Assembly: GCF_003634275.1 (NCBI RefSeq)
Contig: NZ_RBWY01000001.1
Location: 62,001-126,000, forward strand
Origin: Orbus hercynius
Lineage (GTDB): Bacteria; Pseudomonadota; Gammaproteobacteria; Enterobacterales; Orbaceae
Length of the DNA stretch: 64,000 nt
Direction of reading: 5' to 3'
In this document: positions 45,244-53,998 of the stretch, one piece after another
Layout: each line of letters begins with the position of its first letter
How positions within the stretch are numbered: the first letter of the stretch is position 1
Notes under the pieces: model-generated
Told to the model about the DNA's origin: nothing
Databases searched by the model: none
The model's input: the letters and a program-made list of their open reading frames with translations, nothing else
Position numbers and translations under genes: made by a program

Positions 45244-45662
45244 CCGCCATTATTGCGATGTTGGTATTATTAACCACCATCCTAGCTGATATCAAAAACA
45301 CTTATATTAAACTTGGCACACTGACAACCGAATTATCACAAGTTAAAGCCGAATTCAATCAATATCACACATTAGTACAAAAAGTTAACGAGATTGATAA
45401 TAAATTTACAAGGAATTTAGCAGATGCAAAAGCTGAGAATGATCATCGCTATAATAATGTTATTAATGATGTTGCCAGGTTGCAGCTCAACAATGGTAAA
45501 CCAAATCAAACCAGCTCCGCCGGCATGGATGATGCAAACGCCTGCGAACTCACTGGAGAAGCTCGACAAAATTATTATCTACTCCGAGACGACATCATCA
45601 CCAAAGACACCATGATATTGGGATTGCAGCAGTATATCAGTCGTATTTGTCTTGCTGAATAA
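45213..45662 (+). CDS. Rz-like inner-membrane spanin subunit
   Basis: 149 aa with an N-terminal membrane anchor (FITIAAIIAMLVLLTTILA) and a long periplasmic coiled coil (KLGTLTTELSQVKAEFNQYH), the i-spanin layout. Contains the Rz1 gene in another frame. Fuses inner and outer membranes at lysis. Confidence 0.85.
   Translation: MSKRFKFITIAAIIAMLVLLTTILADIKNTYIKLGTLTTELSQVKAEFNQYHTLVQKVNEIDNKFTRNLADAKAENDHRYNNVINDVARLQLNNGKPNQTSSAGMDDANACELTGEARQNYYLLRDDIITKDTMILGLQQYISRICLAE
45424..45615 (+). CDS. Rz1-like outer-membrane lipoprotein spanin, nested in Rz
   Basis: 63 aa in the +1 frame, entirely inside Rz. Signal peptide with lipobox MLPGC then a short Pro-containing mature part (QIKPAPPAWMMQTP), typical of o-spanins. 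The nested arrangement is the lambda Rz/Rz1 one and confirms both genes. Confidence 0.88.
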   Translation: MQKLRMIIAIIMLLMMLPGCSSTMVNQIKPAPPAWMMQTPANSLEKLDKIIIYSETTSSPKTP

Positions 45663-45700
45663 TCTTAGCTTATCACTCTAATGTTAAATATTATCCATCT

Positions 45701-45727
45701 AAAGCCGGTTTACACCGGTTTTTTTAT
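45701..45727 (+). terminator. Intra-operon terminator hairpin after the lysis genes
   Basis: CCGGT-TTAC-ACCGG stem followed by seven T. One of several terminator-like hairpins inside the tail operon. Confidence 0.7.
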
Positions 45728-45755
45728 TTTTAAAAACGATAAAAGGATCGCCATT

Positions 45756-46079
45756 ATGATCGAAACCGAAATTGAATTAGCACTGATTACGTTATGTGAT
45801 GGTCGAATTAGTCCATTAATAGCAAAACCTGGTACCGAAACTCCGTATATTTGTTATCGCAAAAAATCTGAATCATCGATTGATGTATTTGATGGGCCAG
45901 TTGGCTCATCTTATTGTTTTCAGGTACATGTTTTTGCCGATGATATGAAGCAAGCCGAAGCGATTAAAAATCAAGCTTTTGAAAATCTAAAATCGTTACG
46001 TCCTTATAACATCAAAGGTATGCAGCGCTATGACAAAGATAACGCTCTGTTTTGTGCAACGTTAGAGTTTTCGTTATAG
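45756..46079 (+). CDS. Tail terminator-like protein, DUF3168-type
   Basis: 107 aa from ATG 45756. IELALITLCDGRISPLIAKP, TPYICYRKKSE and SSYCFQVHVFADDMKQAEAI follow the pattern of small phage head-tail/tail terminator proteins (DUF3168-like). As the locus has no head genes, it probably caps the tail tube. Confidence 0.6.
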   Translation: MIETEIELALITLCDGRISPLIAKPGTETPYICYRKKSESSIDVFDGPVGSSYCFQVHVFADDMKQAEAIKNQAFENLKSLRPYNIKGMQRYDKDNALFCATLEFSL

Positions 46080-46168
46080 CGTGTCAGACAGTATGTCTAC
46101 CTCTCTTAGCACTCACCGCATTCATCACTCGTCATGTTGGCGAGGAGTAACCAAATAATCAACAGTAT

Positions 46169-46191
46169 CCACCTAATTCGGTGGTTTTTAT
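46169..46191 (+). terminator. Intra-operon terminator hairpin
   Basis: CCACC-TAATTC-GGTGG followed by TTTTTA and TTATGGAG. Nearly the same element precedes the relic gene at 56925. The gap 46080-46204 has no gene. Confidence 0.65.
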
Positions 46192-46204
46192 TTATGGAGT
46201 ATTT

Positions 46205-46699
46205 ATGACAATTACAACCGTTTGCCAGCTGGATATGAGTGTTGTCAGACAATTGATCGCGCAAGTATTAGGACTACCTGTTGAGCGGGTTATGGAGAAT
46301 AAATCACAGGCTGATACCTCTCAATATGATCACTTTCTCACTGTTATTAACTCTTCTCAATTCGAAATAGGTTCACAGCTTAGCTACAGCGGCGAGGATG
46401 AGCTTGAAACGATTAACAGTTTGCGAGAGGTCACGATTTTAGTAAATGCTTATGGCGACAATTCGATGTTGATGCTCAGTAACCTAGTTAATAGCATGCA
46501 GCTTGCTCCGATGCGGCTAAAAATGCGTCAGCTCAGAATCGGTTATTTAAGAGCATCAGAAATAAAACATGTCATTTCAGACAGTGCCGAAGAACAGGAG
46601 GTGGGGGCAACCGTTGATCTAATCTTCTCAATCAATCACATCACACAAGCTAACGTCAATCGTGGCGAAAGCGTTAAAATTATTACCAAGGAGAATTAA
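46205..46699 (+). CDS. Phage neck/tail terminator protein, gp12-like (LIC_12616 type)
   Basis: 164 aa from ATG 46205. QLIAQVLGLPVERVM near the N-terminus and LREVTILVNAYGDNSMLMLS match neck terminator proteins placed just before a DUF3383 sheath. Stop overlaps the sheath start by one base. Structural protein of the tail end. Confidence 0.65.
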   Translation: MTITTVCQLDMSVVRQLIAQVLGLPVERVMENKSQADTSQYDHFLTVINSSQFEIGSQLSYSGEDELETINSLREVTILVNAYGDNSMLMLSNLVNSMQLAPMRLKMRQLRIGYLRASEIKHVISDSAEEQEVGATVDLIFSINHITQANVNRGESVKIITKEN

Positions 46700-48210
46700 T
46701 GAGTTTACCAATTAATCAAGTTGTTAATGTATCTGTCGAGCAGTCAGCAGCAGGAGCAACTAAGCGAGACATGAGTGTTATCGCCATTTTTACTGACGAA
46801 ACTGGCAGCGATTTTTACAATGACAATTCACGCTATGTGGTTGTGACCAGCGCCGATGACGTGGCTAATCGATTTGGCGCTAATTCAAGAGTATATCAAG
46901 CAGCAAAAAGTTTATTTGCCGCAAGACCAAAATTAAAAACTGCCTTGATCGCCAAATACGTTAAAAATGAATTCACCTTAGCAGCGACGCAAAGCAAACT
47001 ACTTGGCTCATATGCATCAACAAGTTATGTCACGTACAAGCAAATTGATAACGGTTATTTTAGTTTTATGCTAAATGGCAAAACGATCCAAGTGAGCGGC
47101 TTATCCTTTACAACGGTGTCTTCGTTAAAAGAGGTCGCAACGATTATTAATGAAGCGATTGCTGATGCCATGAATAATAAAGGAACGTTTTATTATGACG
47201 AAACTGGCGTACGGTTTGCCATTCAGTCGTCAGCGAGCGTATCTGATACGCTTGGCTATGTTTTTGATGAAGCGCTAAATGGTACTTACATTGGTGAAAT
47301 GTTAAATCTGGTCGATGGTAAAGCAACTATTTTACCTGGCGCTGATGCACTTACGCTGAAAGCGGAAAGTATCTCACAGGCTATGACGGCATTAGAGAAC
47401 CAATATCAAAACTGGTATGGCGCCTACTTCGCGACGATTTTAACTGATAGCGAATTACTTGAAGCCCATGATTGGGTGGTGAGTGCCAATATGAAAGTCC
47501 TTGGTTACACCGAGACCCGTAGCGACAATATTGAGTATATTGATAGCAATATTTTGAAAAAATTGGCTAAAAAAAATAGCGGTCGTTTAATGGTGCAATA
47601 CAATAATACAGGTGATGAGTTTGCCGGTATTGAGATGATGGCTATTGCTTTATCAACCGTCTGGACAGGTGCGAATACGGCCAAAACGGTCAAGTTTAAG
47701 CAGCAAACGAGCGTAACGAGTGATGACAAAATCACTATGATTGAGGCAACCAAGTGTAAGCGGTTAGGGATTAACTATTATACCGATTACGCTGGTGTCA
47801 ATATGTTAGCTGAAGGCACGATGCTAGGTGGAACATTTATTGATATCACAACTGGTTTGGATGCCTTTACTGATGCGTTACAAGTTCAGTTGTTTAATAC
47901 CTTACAAGGCTCACCATCAAAAATTGCGCAAACTGACGAAGATCAAGAAGTATTACTGGCCTCAGCCAAAGTGATTGGTGAACAGTTCCGCAATAATAAG
48001 TTCCTCGCGACAGGGCAATGGACGAGTGCTGATGTCGGCTCGTTAAGCTATGGCGATAAGTTAGAGAGTGGCTACTACTTTTACTCTGATAGCTTTGATA
48101 CGCAAGATATTAGCGATCGAAACAGCCGCAAAATGATGCCAATTATGTGTGCGTTAAAGCTTGCGGGTGCCGGTCATAGTGTTGATGTTGTCGTTAAATA
48201 TAATATTTAG
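46699..48210 (+). CDS. Contractile tail sheath, DUF3383 family
   Basis: 503 aa. MSLPINQVVNVSVEQSAAG at the N-terminus, SRYVVVTSADDVANRFGANS, and the C-terminal YYFYSDSFDTQDISDRNSRK are typical of DUF3383 sheath proteins. Its presence shows the particle is contractile (myovirus or R-type tailocin). Confidence 0.88.
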   Translation: MSLPINQVVNVSVEQSAAGATKRDMSVIAIFTDETGSDFYNDNSRYVVVTSADDVANRFGANSRVYQAAKSLFAARPKLKTALIAKYVKNEFTLAATQSKLLGSYASTSYVTYKQIDNGYFSFMLNGKTIQVSGLSFTTVSSLKEVATIINEAIADAMNNKGTFYYDETGVRFAIQSSASVSDTLGYVFDEALNGTYIGEMLNLVDGKATILPGADALTLKAESISQAMTALENQYQNWYGAYFATILTDSELLEAHDWVVSANMKVLGYTETRSDNIEYIDSNILKKLAKKNSGRLMVQYNNTGDEFAGIEMMAIALSTVWTGANTAKTVKFKQQTSVTSDDKITMIEATKCKRLGINYYTDYAGVNMLAEGTMLGGTFIDITTGLDAFTDALQVQLFNTLQGSPSKIAQTDEDQEVLLASAKVIGEQFRNNKFLATGQWTSADVGSLSYGDKLESGYYFYSDSFDTQDISDRNSRKMMPIMCALKLAGAGHSVDVVVKYNI

Positions 48211-48220
48211 GAGCTAAATC

Positions 48221-48646
48221 ATGGAATTTTCTTTATCTGATGCAGTGCTTACCATTAATGGTAATCGAATTACTGGTTTTGAAAACGCACAAGATGCGAT
48301 TTCTATCGCACCAATTGGTGATGATGGCGATATTACTTACGGCACGAGTGGTGATGGCGTATTTGTTCACGCGTGTAATCAAGGCGCAACGATTACGATT
48401 AAGATTTTACAACATGCTGCGGCAAATAAATTGTTGATGGATTTACGTAATGAGCAGGTGAATAACTCAAAAACATCAGCGCCAAGTACCATCTCTTACA
48501 AAGATTTGCGCAATGGCGATGAGTTTTTGTTAACTAAATGTTGGTTTACTACGTCACCAACACATGCTCGCGGCACATCGCATAATGGTTACACTTGGAC
48601 ACTGAAAGCAACGAAAGCTGAATTTAAACTAACGGAAGGTAAATAA
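48221..48646 (+). CDS. Tail tube protein, DUF3277 family
   Basis: 141 aa. VLTINGNRITGFENAQDAIS, DGDITYGTSGDGVFVHACNQ and GYTWTLKATKAEFKLTEGK fit DUF3277, the inner-tube protein that follows DUF3383 sheaths. Its stop overlaps the chaperone start (TAATG). Confidence 0.85.
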   Translation: MEFSLSDAVLTINGNRITGFENAQDAISIAPIGDDGDITYGTSGDGVFVHACNQGATITIKILQHAAANKLLMDLRNEQVNNSKTSAPSTISYKDLRNGDEFLLTKCWFTTSPTHARGTSHNGYTWTLKATKAEFKLTEGK

Positions 48647-49059
48647 TGCAAGATCATGAGACTCAAATTGGTGAATGTACTTATAAATTGCGTGCTGCCA
48701 ATTTTATTGAAGCGAAAATCGAGGCTTTTAAATTAACAACCCTGTTGAAGGGTTGTTTTTCAGCCAGTGAGAGCGTTAATTTTGATATTGGTCAGTTACT
48801 GGTGAATATTAACTCACCAGCAATGGCTGATGTTGAAAAATTTATTTTAAAACATGCAGTTGTTGTCGATGAACATAATAAAACGTTTTTATTACAAAAA
48901 TCAGATGAAGCTAATACGTTTTTCAATACTCACCGAGATCACTATTTCTCGTTTATTTTTGAAGGGTTGAAATTTCATTTTTTGGGTTTTTTACCAAATG
49001 GCCTCGCATCCAAAGTAAGTACGCTGGACTTGGGCAAGCTGGTGGATTCAGCGATGTAG
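48646..49059 (+). CDS. Tail assembly chaperone (upstream frame, G-like)
   Basis: 137 aa ending at TAG 49057-49059. CTYKLRAANFIEAKIEAFKL, then NFDIGQLLVNINSPAM and FFNTHRDHYFSFIFEGLKFH. Located between tube and tape measure, the place of tail assembly chaperones. Carries a -1 slippery site at 48984-48993 through which a longer protein is expected. Confidence 0.8.
   Translation: MQDHETQIGECTYKLRAANFIEAKIEAFKLTTLLKGCFSASESVNFDIGQLLVNINSPAMADVEKFILKHAVVVDEHNKTFLLQKSDEANTFFNTHRDHYFSFIFEGLKFHFLGFLPNGLASKVSTLDLGKLVDSAM
48984..48993 (+). promoter_or_regulatory. Programmed -1 ribosomal frameshift site
   Basis: Zero frame reads G-GGT-TTT-TTA: this holds two overlapping canonical X-XXY-YYZ heptamers, GGGTTTT and TTTTTTA. 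After a -1 shift the frame stays open to TGA 49203-49205. Confidence 0.75.
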
Positions 49060-49205
49060 ATTGGTTTATTTGGACGCCAATTACCAAGGGTTTTGCAACA
49101 CTTCATGAATTAAGAACGGTTTATTCACTTAACGATGTACTTGATATGCATGAAGTGATTGCAGAACAATTATTAGCAGAAAAACAGGCGAACGAAAAAT
49201 CATGA
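48993..49205 (+). CDS. Tail assembly chaperone, -1 frameshift extension (GT-like)
   Basis: Downstream part of a fusion of about 186 aa made by -1 frameshifting at 48984-48993. It has no usable start of its own and adds 70 residues: YAGLGQAGGFSDVDWFIWTP, ITKGFATLHELRTVYSLNDV, then LDMHEVIAEQLLAEKQANEK. The DVDWFIWTP and ELRT...DMHE pattern is what such extensions have in phage tail chaperones. Its TGA overlaps the tape measure ATG. Confidence 0.78.
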   Translation, partial: TKWPRIQSKYAGLGQAGGFSDVDWFIWTPITKGFATLHELRTVYSLNDVLDMHEVIAEQLLAEKQANEKS

Positions 49206-50959
49206 AATTAGATCAAGCTCTGATAACAATAGGGGTTGAATCAACCCAAGTTCAAACGATTAATACCTTAGTCTCTGGGATCAATAACACTGCCAATGAG
49301 CTTAGAAGCAGTACAACCTTAATTAATAATAGCCTTAGTGCGACGTTCATGAGTCTCTCTGCCACTATGGAAAAAACCGGGGAGAAGACAGAGAAAACAA
49401 CCTCGCTTTTACAACAATTAAAACAAGGTGTTATCAGCGTTGCAAAAGTGGTAAACCAAGCTGCTAAGGCGTTTGATGAGTCAATTCGGCAAACGGAAAG
49501 CCTGGCAAAAAATAAAGATGCGTTATTTAAAATCTCTCAGGATGAAGTGGCGGTGTCGAAGGCCTACACCAAAGCTTTGGATAAATCGCAAACGGCAATT
49601 AGCAGTGTGAAAAATAAAATTGCCTTAGGGCTTGCGCCGACGGTCATAAAATTAATTGGTTATTTTAATGATTGGTTACTGATTAATAAAAACTTGATTC
49701 AAAATGGCATTAGCAATTTAGTGACCATTTTGAGTAAAGTGATACAGACTTTTATGAATACCGCACGGTTTATCGATGCCATCATCAGTAATACGGTGGG
49801 TTGGCAAAATGCGTTGATTATACTCGGGTCGGTATGGGCGCACTTTAATCGTCAATTATTATTAAGCCCGCTGGGTGTGGTTGCTGCGGCCATCATCGGA
49901 TTGATGTTAATTATCGATGATTTTATGGTCTATATGGATGGCGGGGATAGTTTATTTGGTAACTTCTGGGGTGTCTGTGTTGAGTGGATTAGTAAACTCA
50001 AACCACTATGGAATAGTCTATCTGATGAGATGAAAAATGGCCTTGGTAATATTTTAGCATTACTTGCTGTGCTCGCGACAGCGACGTCTTTTATCTCGGT
50101 TATCCGCAGCAGTAAAACGTTTATTTCTGTTATTAAATCATTAAGTGGAACTCTCAGTTTTTTAACCAAGATCACGGGCTTGTTAAGTAAAGCCGTAATA
50201 TTTTTAGGACGCGCTTTTTTAATGAATCCAATTGGGCTGATCGTTACGTTGGTTGCCGCTTTGGTTTATGCCTTATTTGATCTATACCAATGGGTAACGA
50301 CGGGTGAGTCGACATTTGGCAGTTTTTGGCAGATGTTCGTTGATGGCTGGAACTACGTTAAAGCGCTCTTTTTTGCCGTTGTTGATTGGATTGTGGCTAA
50401 ATGGAATGGGTTTGTCGAATCGTGTAAAGCGATCTGCCAAACTATTATCGATGTATTTGATCAGATCGTTACGGCGATTATCTCTGCATTTACTACTGCC
50501 TATGATTGGGTGATGGGAATCTTTGATGAGTGGGGGCAGGCTATTGCGTCCTTTGTTGATAACATCATTAGTGTCTTTGCTGCCATTGGTCAGGCTATTA
50601 TTAAGCCTTTTGCTGATGCAATAGCATGGGTGAAAGAGAAATTTATCGGTGGCATTGAAAGTGCGGTAAAAAAAGTTAAGGGATTCTTGTCCTTCTTCGG
50701 TGTTGGTGATAAGTCTTCAGATGATAATCAAGACATCGCTAAAGCGTTTAGTACCGAACAAATGAGTAATGCCGCAAGGCAAGCTACGATAGCGAAGACA
50801 TCCAATACCACCAATACCGTTAATCAGGGTGACGTGACGAATAATATTACCATTCATTCATCTGACACTCGAACATCGGCACGAGAGGCGGCTGAGTTAT
50901 ACCAAACACATCTGGTCGATGCGCGTAATAATCTTAATTCATCAGTGGGGGCGGCTTAA
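49202..50959 (+). CDS. Tape measure protein
   Basis: 585 aa. Coiled-coil N-terminus (KLDQALITIGVESTQVQTIN onwards, KTEKTTSLLQQLKQGVISV), several long hydrophobic helices (LGVVAAAIIGLMLIIDDFMV, NPIGLIVTLVAALVYALF), WKEIIDWF-like Trp-rich repeats in the middle, and a polar C-terminal tail. Sets tail length; the short size predicts a short tail compared with typical myophages. Confidence 0.88.
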   Translation: MKLDQALITIGVESTQVQTINTLVSGINNTANELRSSTTLINNSLSATFMSLSATMEKTGEKTEKTTSLLQQLKQGVISVAKVVNQAAKAFDESIRQTESLAKNKDALFKISQDEVAVSKAYTKALDKSQTAISSVKNKIALGLAPTVIKLIGYFNDWLLINKNLIQNGISNLVTILSKVIQTFMNTARFIDAIISNTVGWQNALIILGSVWAHFNRQLLLSPLGVVAAAIIGLMLIIDDFMVYMDGGDSLFGNFWGVCVEWISKLKPLWNSLSDEMKNGLGNILALLAVLATATSFISVIRSSKTFISVIKSLSGTLSFLTKITGLLSKAVIFLGRAFLMNPIGLIVTLVAALVYALFDLYQWVTTGESTFGSFWQMFVDGWNYVKALFFAVVDWIVAKWNGFVESCKAICQTIIDVFDQIVTAIISAFTTAYDWVMGIFDEWGQAIASFVDNIISVFAAIGQAIIKPFADAIAWVKEKFIGGIESAVKKVKGFLSFFGVGDKSSDDNQDIAKAFSTEQMSNAARQATIAKTSNTTNTVNQGDVTNNITIHSSDTRTSAREAAELYQTHLVDARNNLNSSVGAA

Positions 50960-51699
50960 TGGCATTAATGAGTATTTTAGATTCATCATCTCGTCAGTCA
51001 GCGAGCTTGTTAACTAACCAAAATGGGTCATTTAGTTTTGATGCGGTTACCGTTGAACAGCATACATCAAAATTAAAAGTGACTGAAAACCCAATTGAAA
51101 GCGGGGCTAATATTGCTGATCATGCGGTTTTAGATCCGAAAGATGTTTCTATCAGTGGCATTATCGTGGGTTATACACCCGCAATAATGCCCGCGGCGGC
51201 AGTAACTAGCAGTATGCGCGTTGTTGATGATGTAGTACCGATGGAGGTGAGTACTTTGTCTGAATTGATGCAACAAAGGGCCAATGAGCTTGCGCTCACT
51301 TATGCGAATGCAAATCAGCAGTTAAATCAACCGATTGCCGATTTTTTAACGGATAGTTCGCTTGATGTGAATGCTCAGTCATCAGATCGCGTGGCCAGTG
51401 CCTACGAAAAGTTGTTGTTATTACAGCGTAATGGTGAGCCCGTTTCATTACTGACTAGCTCAAAATTATATAAAAATATGATTTTAATTTCGATTCAAAT
51501 GAACCAAAAAAATCGGATGTCAGGTGAATTTTCTCTGGTACTACGTGAGGTGTTTATCGTTGAGACCCAAAAAGTGGGTGGCATTAATGGATCGAAACGA
51601 AATTTAGGCCGAACGCAGCCTCAAAAGGTTGAGGATAATCGTTCTAATCTCAAATCTGTTTATGATGCAGTGACAAATAAGTGGATACCTTATGCATAA
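50959..51699 (+). CDS. Dit-like baseplate protein
   Basis: 246 aa. N-terminal FSFDAVTVEQHTSKLKVTEN followed by IESGANIADHAVLDPKDVSI and SGIIVGYTP, typical of Dit-like N-terminal domains of phage baseplate proteins. Starts at the tape measure stop with one base overlap. Confidence 0.75.
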   Translation: MALMSILDSSSRQSASLLTNQNGSFSFDAVTVEQHTSKLKVTENPIESGANIADHAVLDPKDVSISGIIVGYTPAIMPAAAVTSSMRVVDDVVPMEVSTLSELMQQRANELALTYANANQQLNQPIADFLTDSSLDVNAQSSDRVASAYEKLLLLQRNGEPVSLLTSSKLYKNMILISIQMNQKNRMSGEFSLVLREVFIVETQKVGGINGSKRNLGRTQPQKVEDNRSNLKSVYDAVTNKWIPYA

Positions 51700-52033
51700 A
51701 ATATCAATAACATCAGCGAGTGTTCAAGAGCAATCATTTGCGCTATATGACATGAATCTGCGTTTAACTTTGTATTACAATAAATGGTTAAAAGGCTATC
51801 AATTTGACTTATTTGATCTCAATAACAATGTCTTTATTACCAAAATGAAAGGACTGACGGTGGGGAGTCCGGCATTAATTGAGTTTGATTTACCCTTTGT
51901 ATTGACCCTCGGTGACAAGTCCGGATATGGGCTTAACGCCGTGAGTCAGACTGATTTTGCCAATCGGATGGCGCTTTTCATCATGACGAAGGAAGAATAC
52001 CATGAGACAATTCGGACGAGTTATACAGCTTAA
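51692..52033 (+). CDS. Baseplate plug protein
   Basis: 113 aa with YYNKWLKGYQFDLFDLNNNV and MKGLTVGSPALIEFDLPFVL, the layout of the small baseplate plug proteins (Pam3 gp18-like). Overlaps both neighbours (8 bp and 32 bp). Confidence 0.7.
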   Translation: MHKISITSASVQEQSFALYDMNLRLTLYYNKWLKGYQFDLFDLNNNVFITKMKGLTVGSPALIEFDLPFVLTLGDKSGYGLNAVSQTDFANRMALFIMTKEEYHETIRTSYTA

Positions 52034-52838
52034 TATTGGCAATGAAACAGAAAGTGTCATATATAATAATTTAAAAATCACCTTTAATATTACCAAAACC
52101 ATCTCTTCTGAGCCCAATACATCTGAAATCTCAATTTACAATCTTAATCCCAATAACCGTAATTTGATTACCACTAAGGTTTATAATCATGTGGAATTGT
52201 TTGTCAGTTATCGCGATGATGATTTAAGGATGATATTTAAGGGCGATATTATTGAGGTGACGAATAGTGAATCTGGACTCGATATTATTACCAAGCTGAA
52301 ATGTTCGGATGGTTATTTTGCTTATACCGAGAAGACCATTATCACCACGATTGCAGCAGGGCTTGATGATTCTGATGTGTTAAGTGAGGCTCTGGGTAGT
52401 TTTGGTGCACGAATACAAAAAGGCAATATTGATTTACCTAATCATTCTGTATTACCTAGGCCGCGCGTATTAATGTGTGACACGCGAGAGGCAGTCAATC
52501 GCGTTGCGCTCAATAATAATGCGGATTGGTCAATTCAAGATCACCAATTGGTGATGCTACCAAAAGAGAAAGCCATTCGTGCTGATGAGGGCTTTTTGAT
52601 ATCCAGCGCAACAGGCATGATCGGCTGTCCACAAAAAACCAGCAACGGTTTAGAAGTCACGACGCTGTGTAATCCCCATTTTAAAATAGGTGCATTAGTG
52701 CGCATTGAATCCAAATCGGCAGAATATAATGGTGATTATAAAATTCAGTCGATACAGCACAGTGGCGATTTAACCGGTAATGATTGGAAAAGCAAGTTGG
52801 TATGCATTGGCGGGAAATTTACCCAGATCAACTTGTAA
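52002..52838 (+). CDS. Baseplate hub protein
   Basis: 278 aa. FGRVIQLNIGNETESVIYNN, LKITFNITKTISSEPNTSEI, SIYNLNPNNRN and KFKIGALVRIES-like end fit the phage hub/gp27-type proteins that follow the plug. Forms the ring to which the spike attaches. Confidence 0.75.
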   Translation: MRQFGRVIQLNIGNETESVIYNNLKITFNITKTISSEPNTSEISIYNLNPNNRNLITTKVYNHVELFVSYRDDDLRMIFKGDIIEVTNSESGLDIITKLKCSDGYFAYTEKTIITTIAAGLDDSDVLSEALGSFGARIQKGNIDLPNHSVLPRPRVLMCDTREAVNRVALNNNADWSIQDHQLVMLPKEKAIRADEGFLISSATGMIGCPQKTSNGLEVTTLCNPHFKIGALVRIESKSAEYNGDYKIQSIQHSGDLTGNDWKSKLVCIGGKFTQINL

Positions 52839-52914
52839 GAGATTGGTTGTATTGAGCGCTAACGTCTAGATTACATTCAATTAGCTCACGCTAAGAGATT
52901 AAATCCTATTATTG

Positions 52915-52936
52915 GCCCCTGATCGGGGCTTTTTTA
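52915..52936 (+). terminator. Intra-operon terminator before the spike gene
   Basis: GCCCC-TGATC-GGGGC followed by TTTTTT. Lies between hub and spike genes. Confidence 0.8.
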
Positions 52937-52958
52937 TTGCCTAATATTGAGGTGACTG

Positions 52959-53636
52959 ATGTATGAATCGTTAACACAAGTGATCAAAGAGGGGATTAAA
53001 TTAGACCGTTCAAATCTGTATACGGCACTTCCCGCGCGAGTAGTAAGCTTTAATGGGCACACGGTTACTTGCGAAATTATGATCACCCGAATTATTACTA
53101 ATGGTCAGGAGATTGACATCCCGCCTTTAGCTGATGTTCCGGTGCAATTTCCCCATGCAGGGGGATTTTGCTTTACCGTGCCGATTAAGCCGGGTGATGA
53201 AGGGTTGGTGGTATTTTCCAGCCGCTGCATTGATGGTTGGTATCAGATGGGGCAAAAATCAAAACCGCTCGATCACCGTATGCATGATCTCAGTGATGGT
53301 ATCTTTATTGTTGGGGTGAATAGTGTGCCCAATAAGATTGCCGATTTTTATCACGATGGTGCCTCGATGCAAAGTGATGATGGGTCGACTTATATCCGAC
53401 TGACTCAGGGCAAAATTCTGATTCAAGGCGATATTGAACATCTGGGTAATAGTCGGCAAACCGGTAATACAATCTTAATTGGTGCTTACAGTCAAACGGG
53501 TGCCTGGACGCAGCAAGGCGGCGATGCTAATGCGGTAGGAACATTGTCGGCAAGTAAGATTATTGGCGGCGGGATTGATTTGCAAAATCATACTCACCTT
53601 GAGACAGGAACAGTGACAGGGAAACCGATTAAATGA
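52959..53636 (+). CDS. Membrane-puncturing spike, Gp138/gpV family
   Basis: 225 aa. The N-terminal OB-fold region with VVSFNGHTVTCEIMITRI, IPPLADVPVQFPHAGGFCFT and PIKPGDEGLVVFSSRCIDGW is the Gp138 signature. A beta-helical C-terminus follows, with DGSTYIRLTQGKILIQGDIE and a His-containing DLQNHTHLETGT tip motif. Pierces the target outer membrane. Confidence 0.87.
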   Translation: MYESLTQVIKEGIKLDRSNLYTALPARVVSFNGHTVTCEIMITRIITNGQEIDIPPLADVPVQFPHAGGFCFTVPIKPGDEGLVVFSSRCIDGWYQMGQKSKPLDHRMHDLSDGIFIVGVNSVPNKIADFYHDGASMQSDDGSTYIRLTQGKILIQGDIEHLGNSRQTGNTILIGAYSQTGAWTQQGGDANAVGTLSASKIIGGGIDLQNHTHLETGTVTGKPIK

Positions 53637-53998
53637 GAGTGAGAGAATTAGATCGCAATCATGATTGGACATTTGGCCGAGGTAACGCAAATTACCTTAG
53701 TGGCTCAGATGCGATTGCACAAAGCATTAAAACCAAACTGTATGCGCTAAAGGGTGACTGGATTTTTGATTTAAATAGCGGCATCGCATGGTTTGATTAT
53801 TTGGATAAAAATCCCAATGCCCAGCAACTAGCGATCGATGTAAGAACCGAAATATTAAAAGTCAGTGGGGTACTTGAGATCACTGAATTTGATATCAAAC
53901 TTGATCCGATTGAGCGCCATTTTTTAATACAAATTACCTATACCGATAAATACAACGACACGCGAGAGGTTGAGTTTAATGTTACAAATAACAGATAA
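53633..53998 (+). CDS. Baseplate wedge protein, gp25/W-like
   Basis: 121 aa. DWTFGRGNANYLSGSDAIAQ, SIKTKLYALKGDWIFDLNSG and IDVRTEILKVSGVLEITEFD fit the gp25-like (DUF2634-type) wedge proteins. Overlaps the spike gene by 4 bp (ATGA). Confidence 0.75.
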   Translation: MRVRELDRNHDWTFGRGNANYLSGSDAIAQSIKTKLYALKGDWIFDLNSGIAWFDYLDKNPNAQQLAIDVRTEILKVSGVLEITEFDIKLDPIERHFLIQITYTDKYNDTREVEFNVTNNR

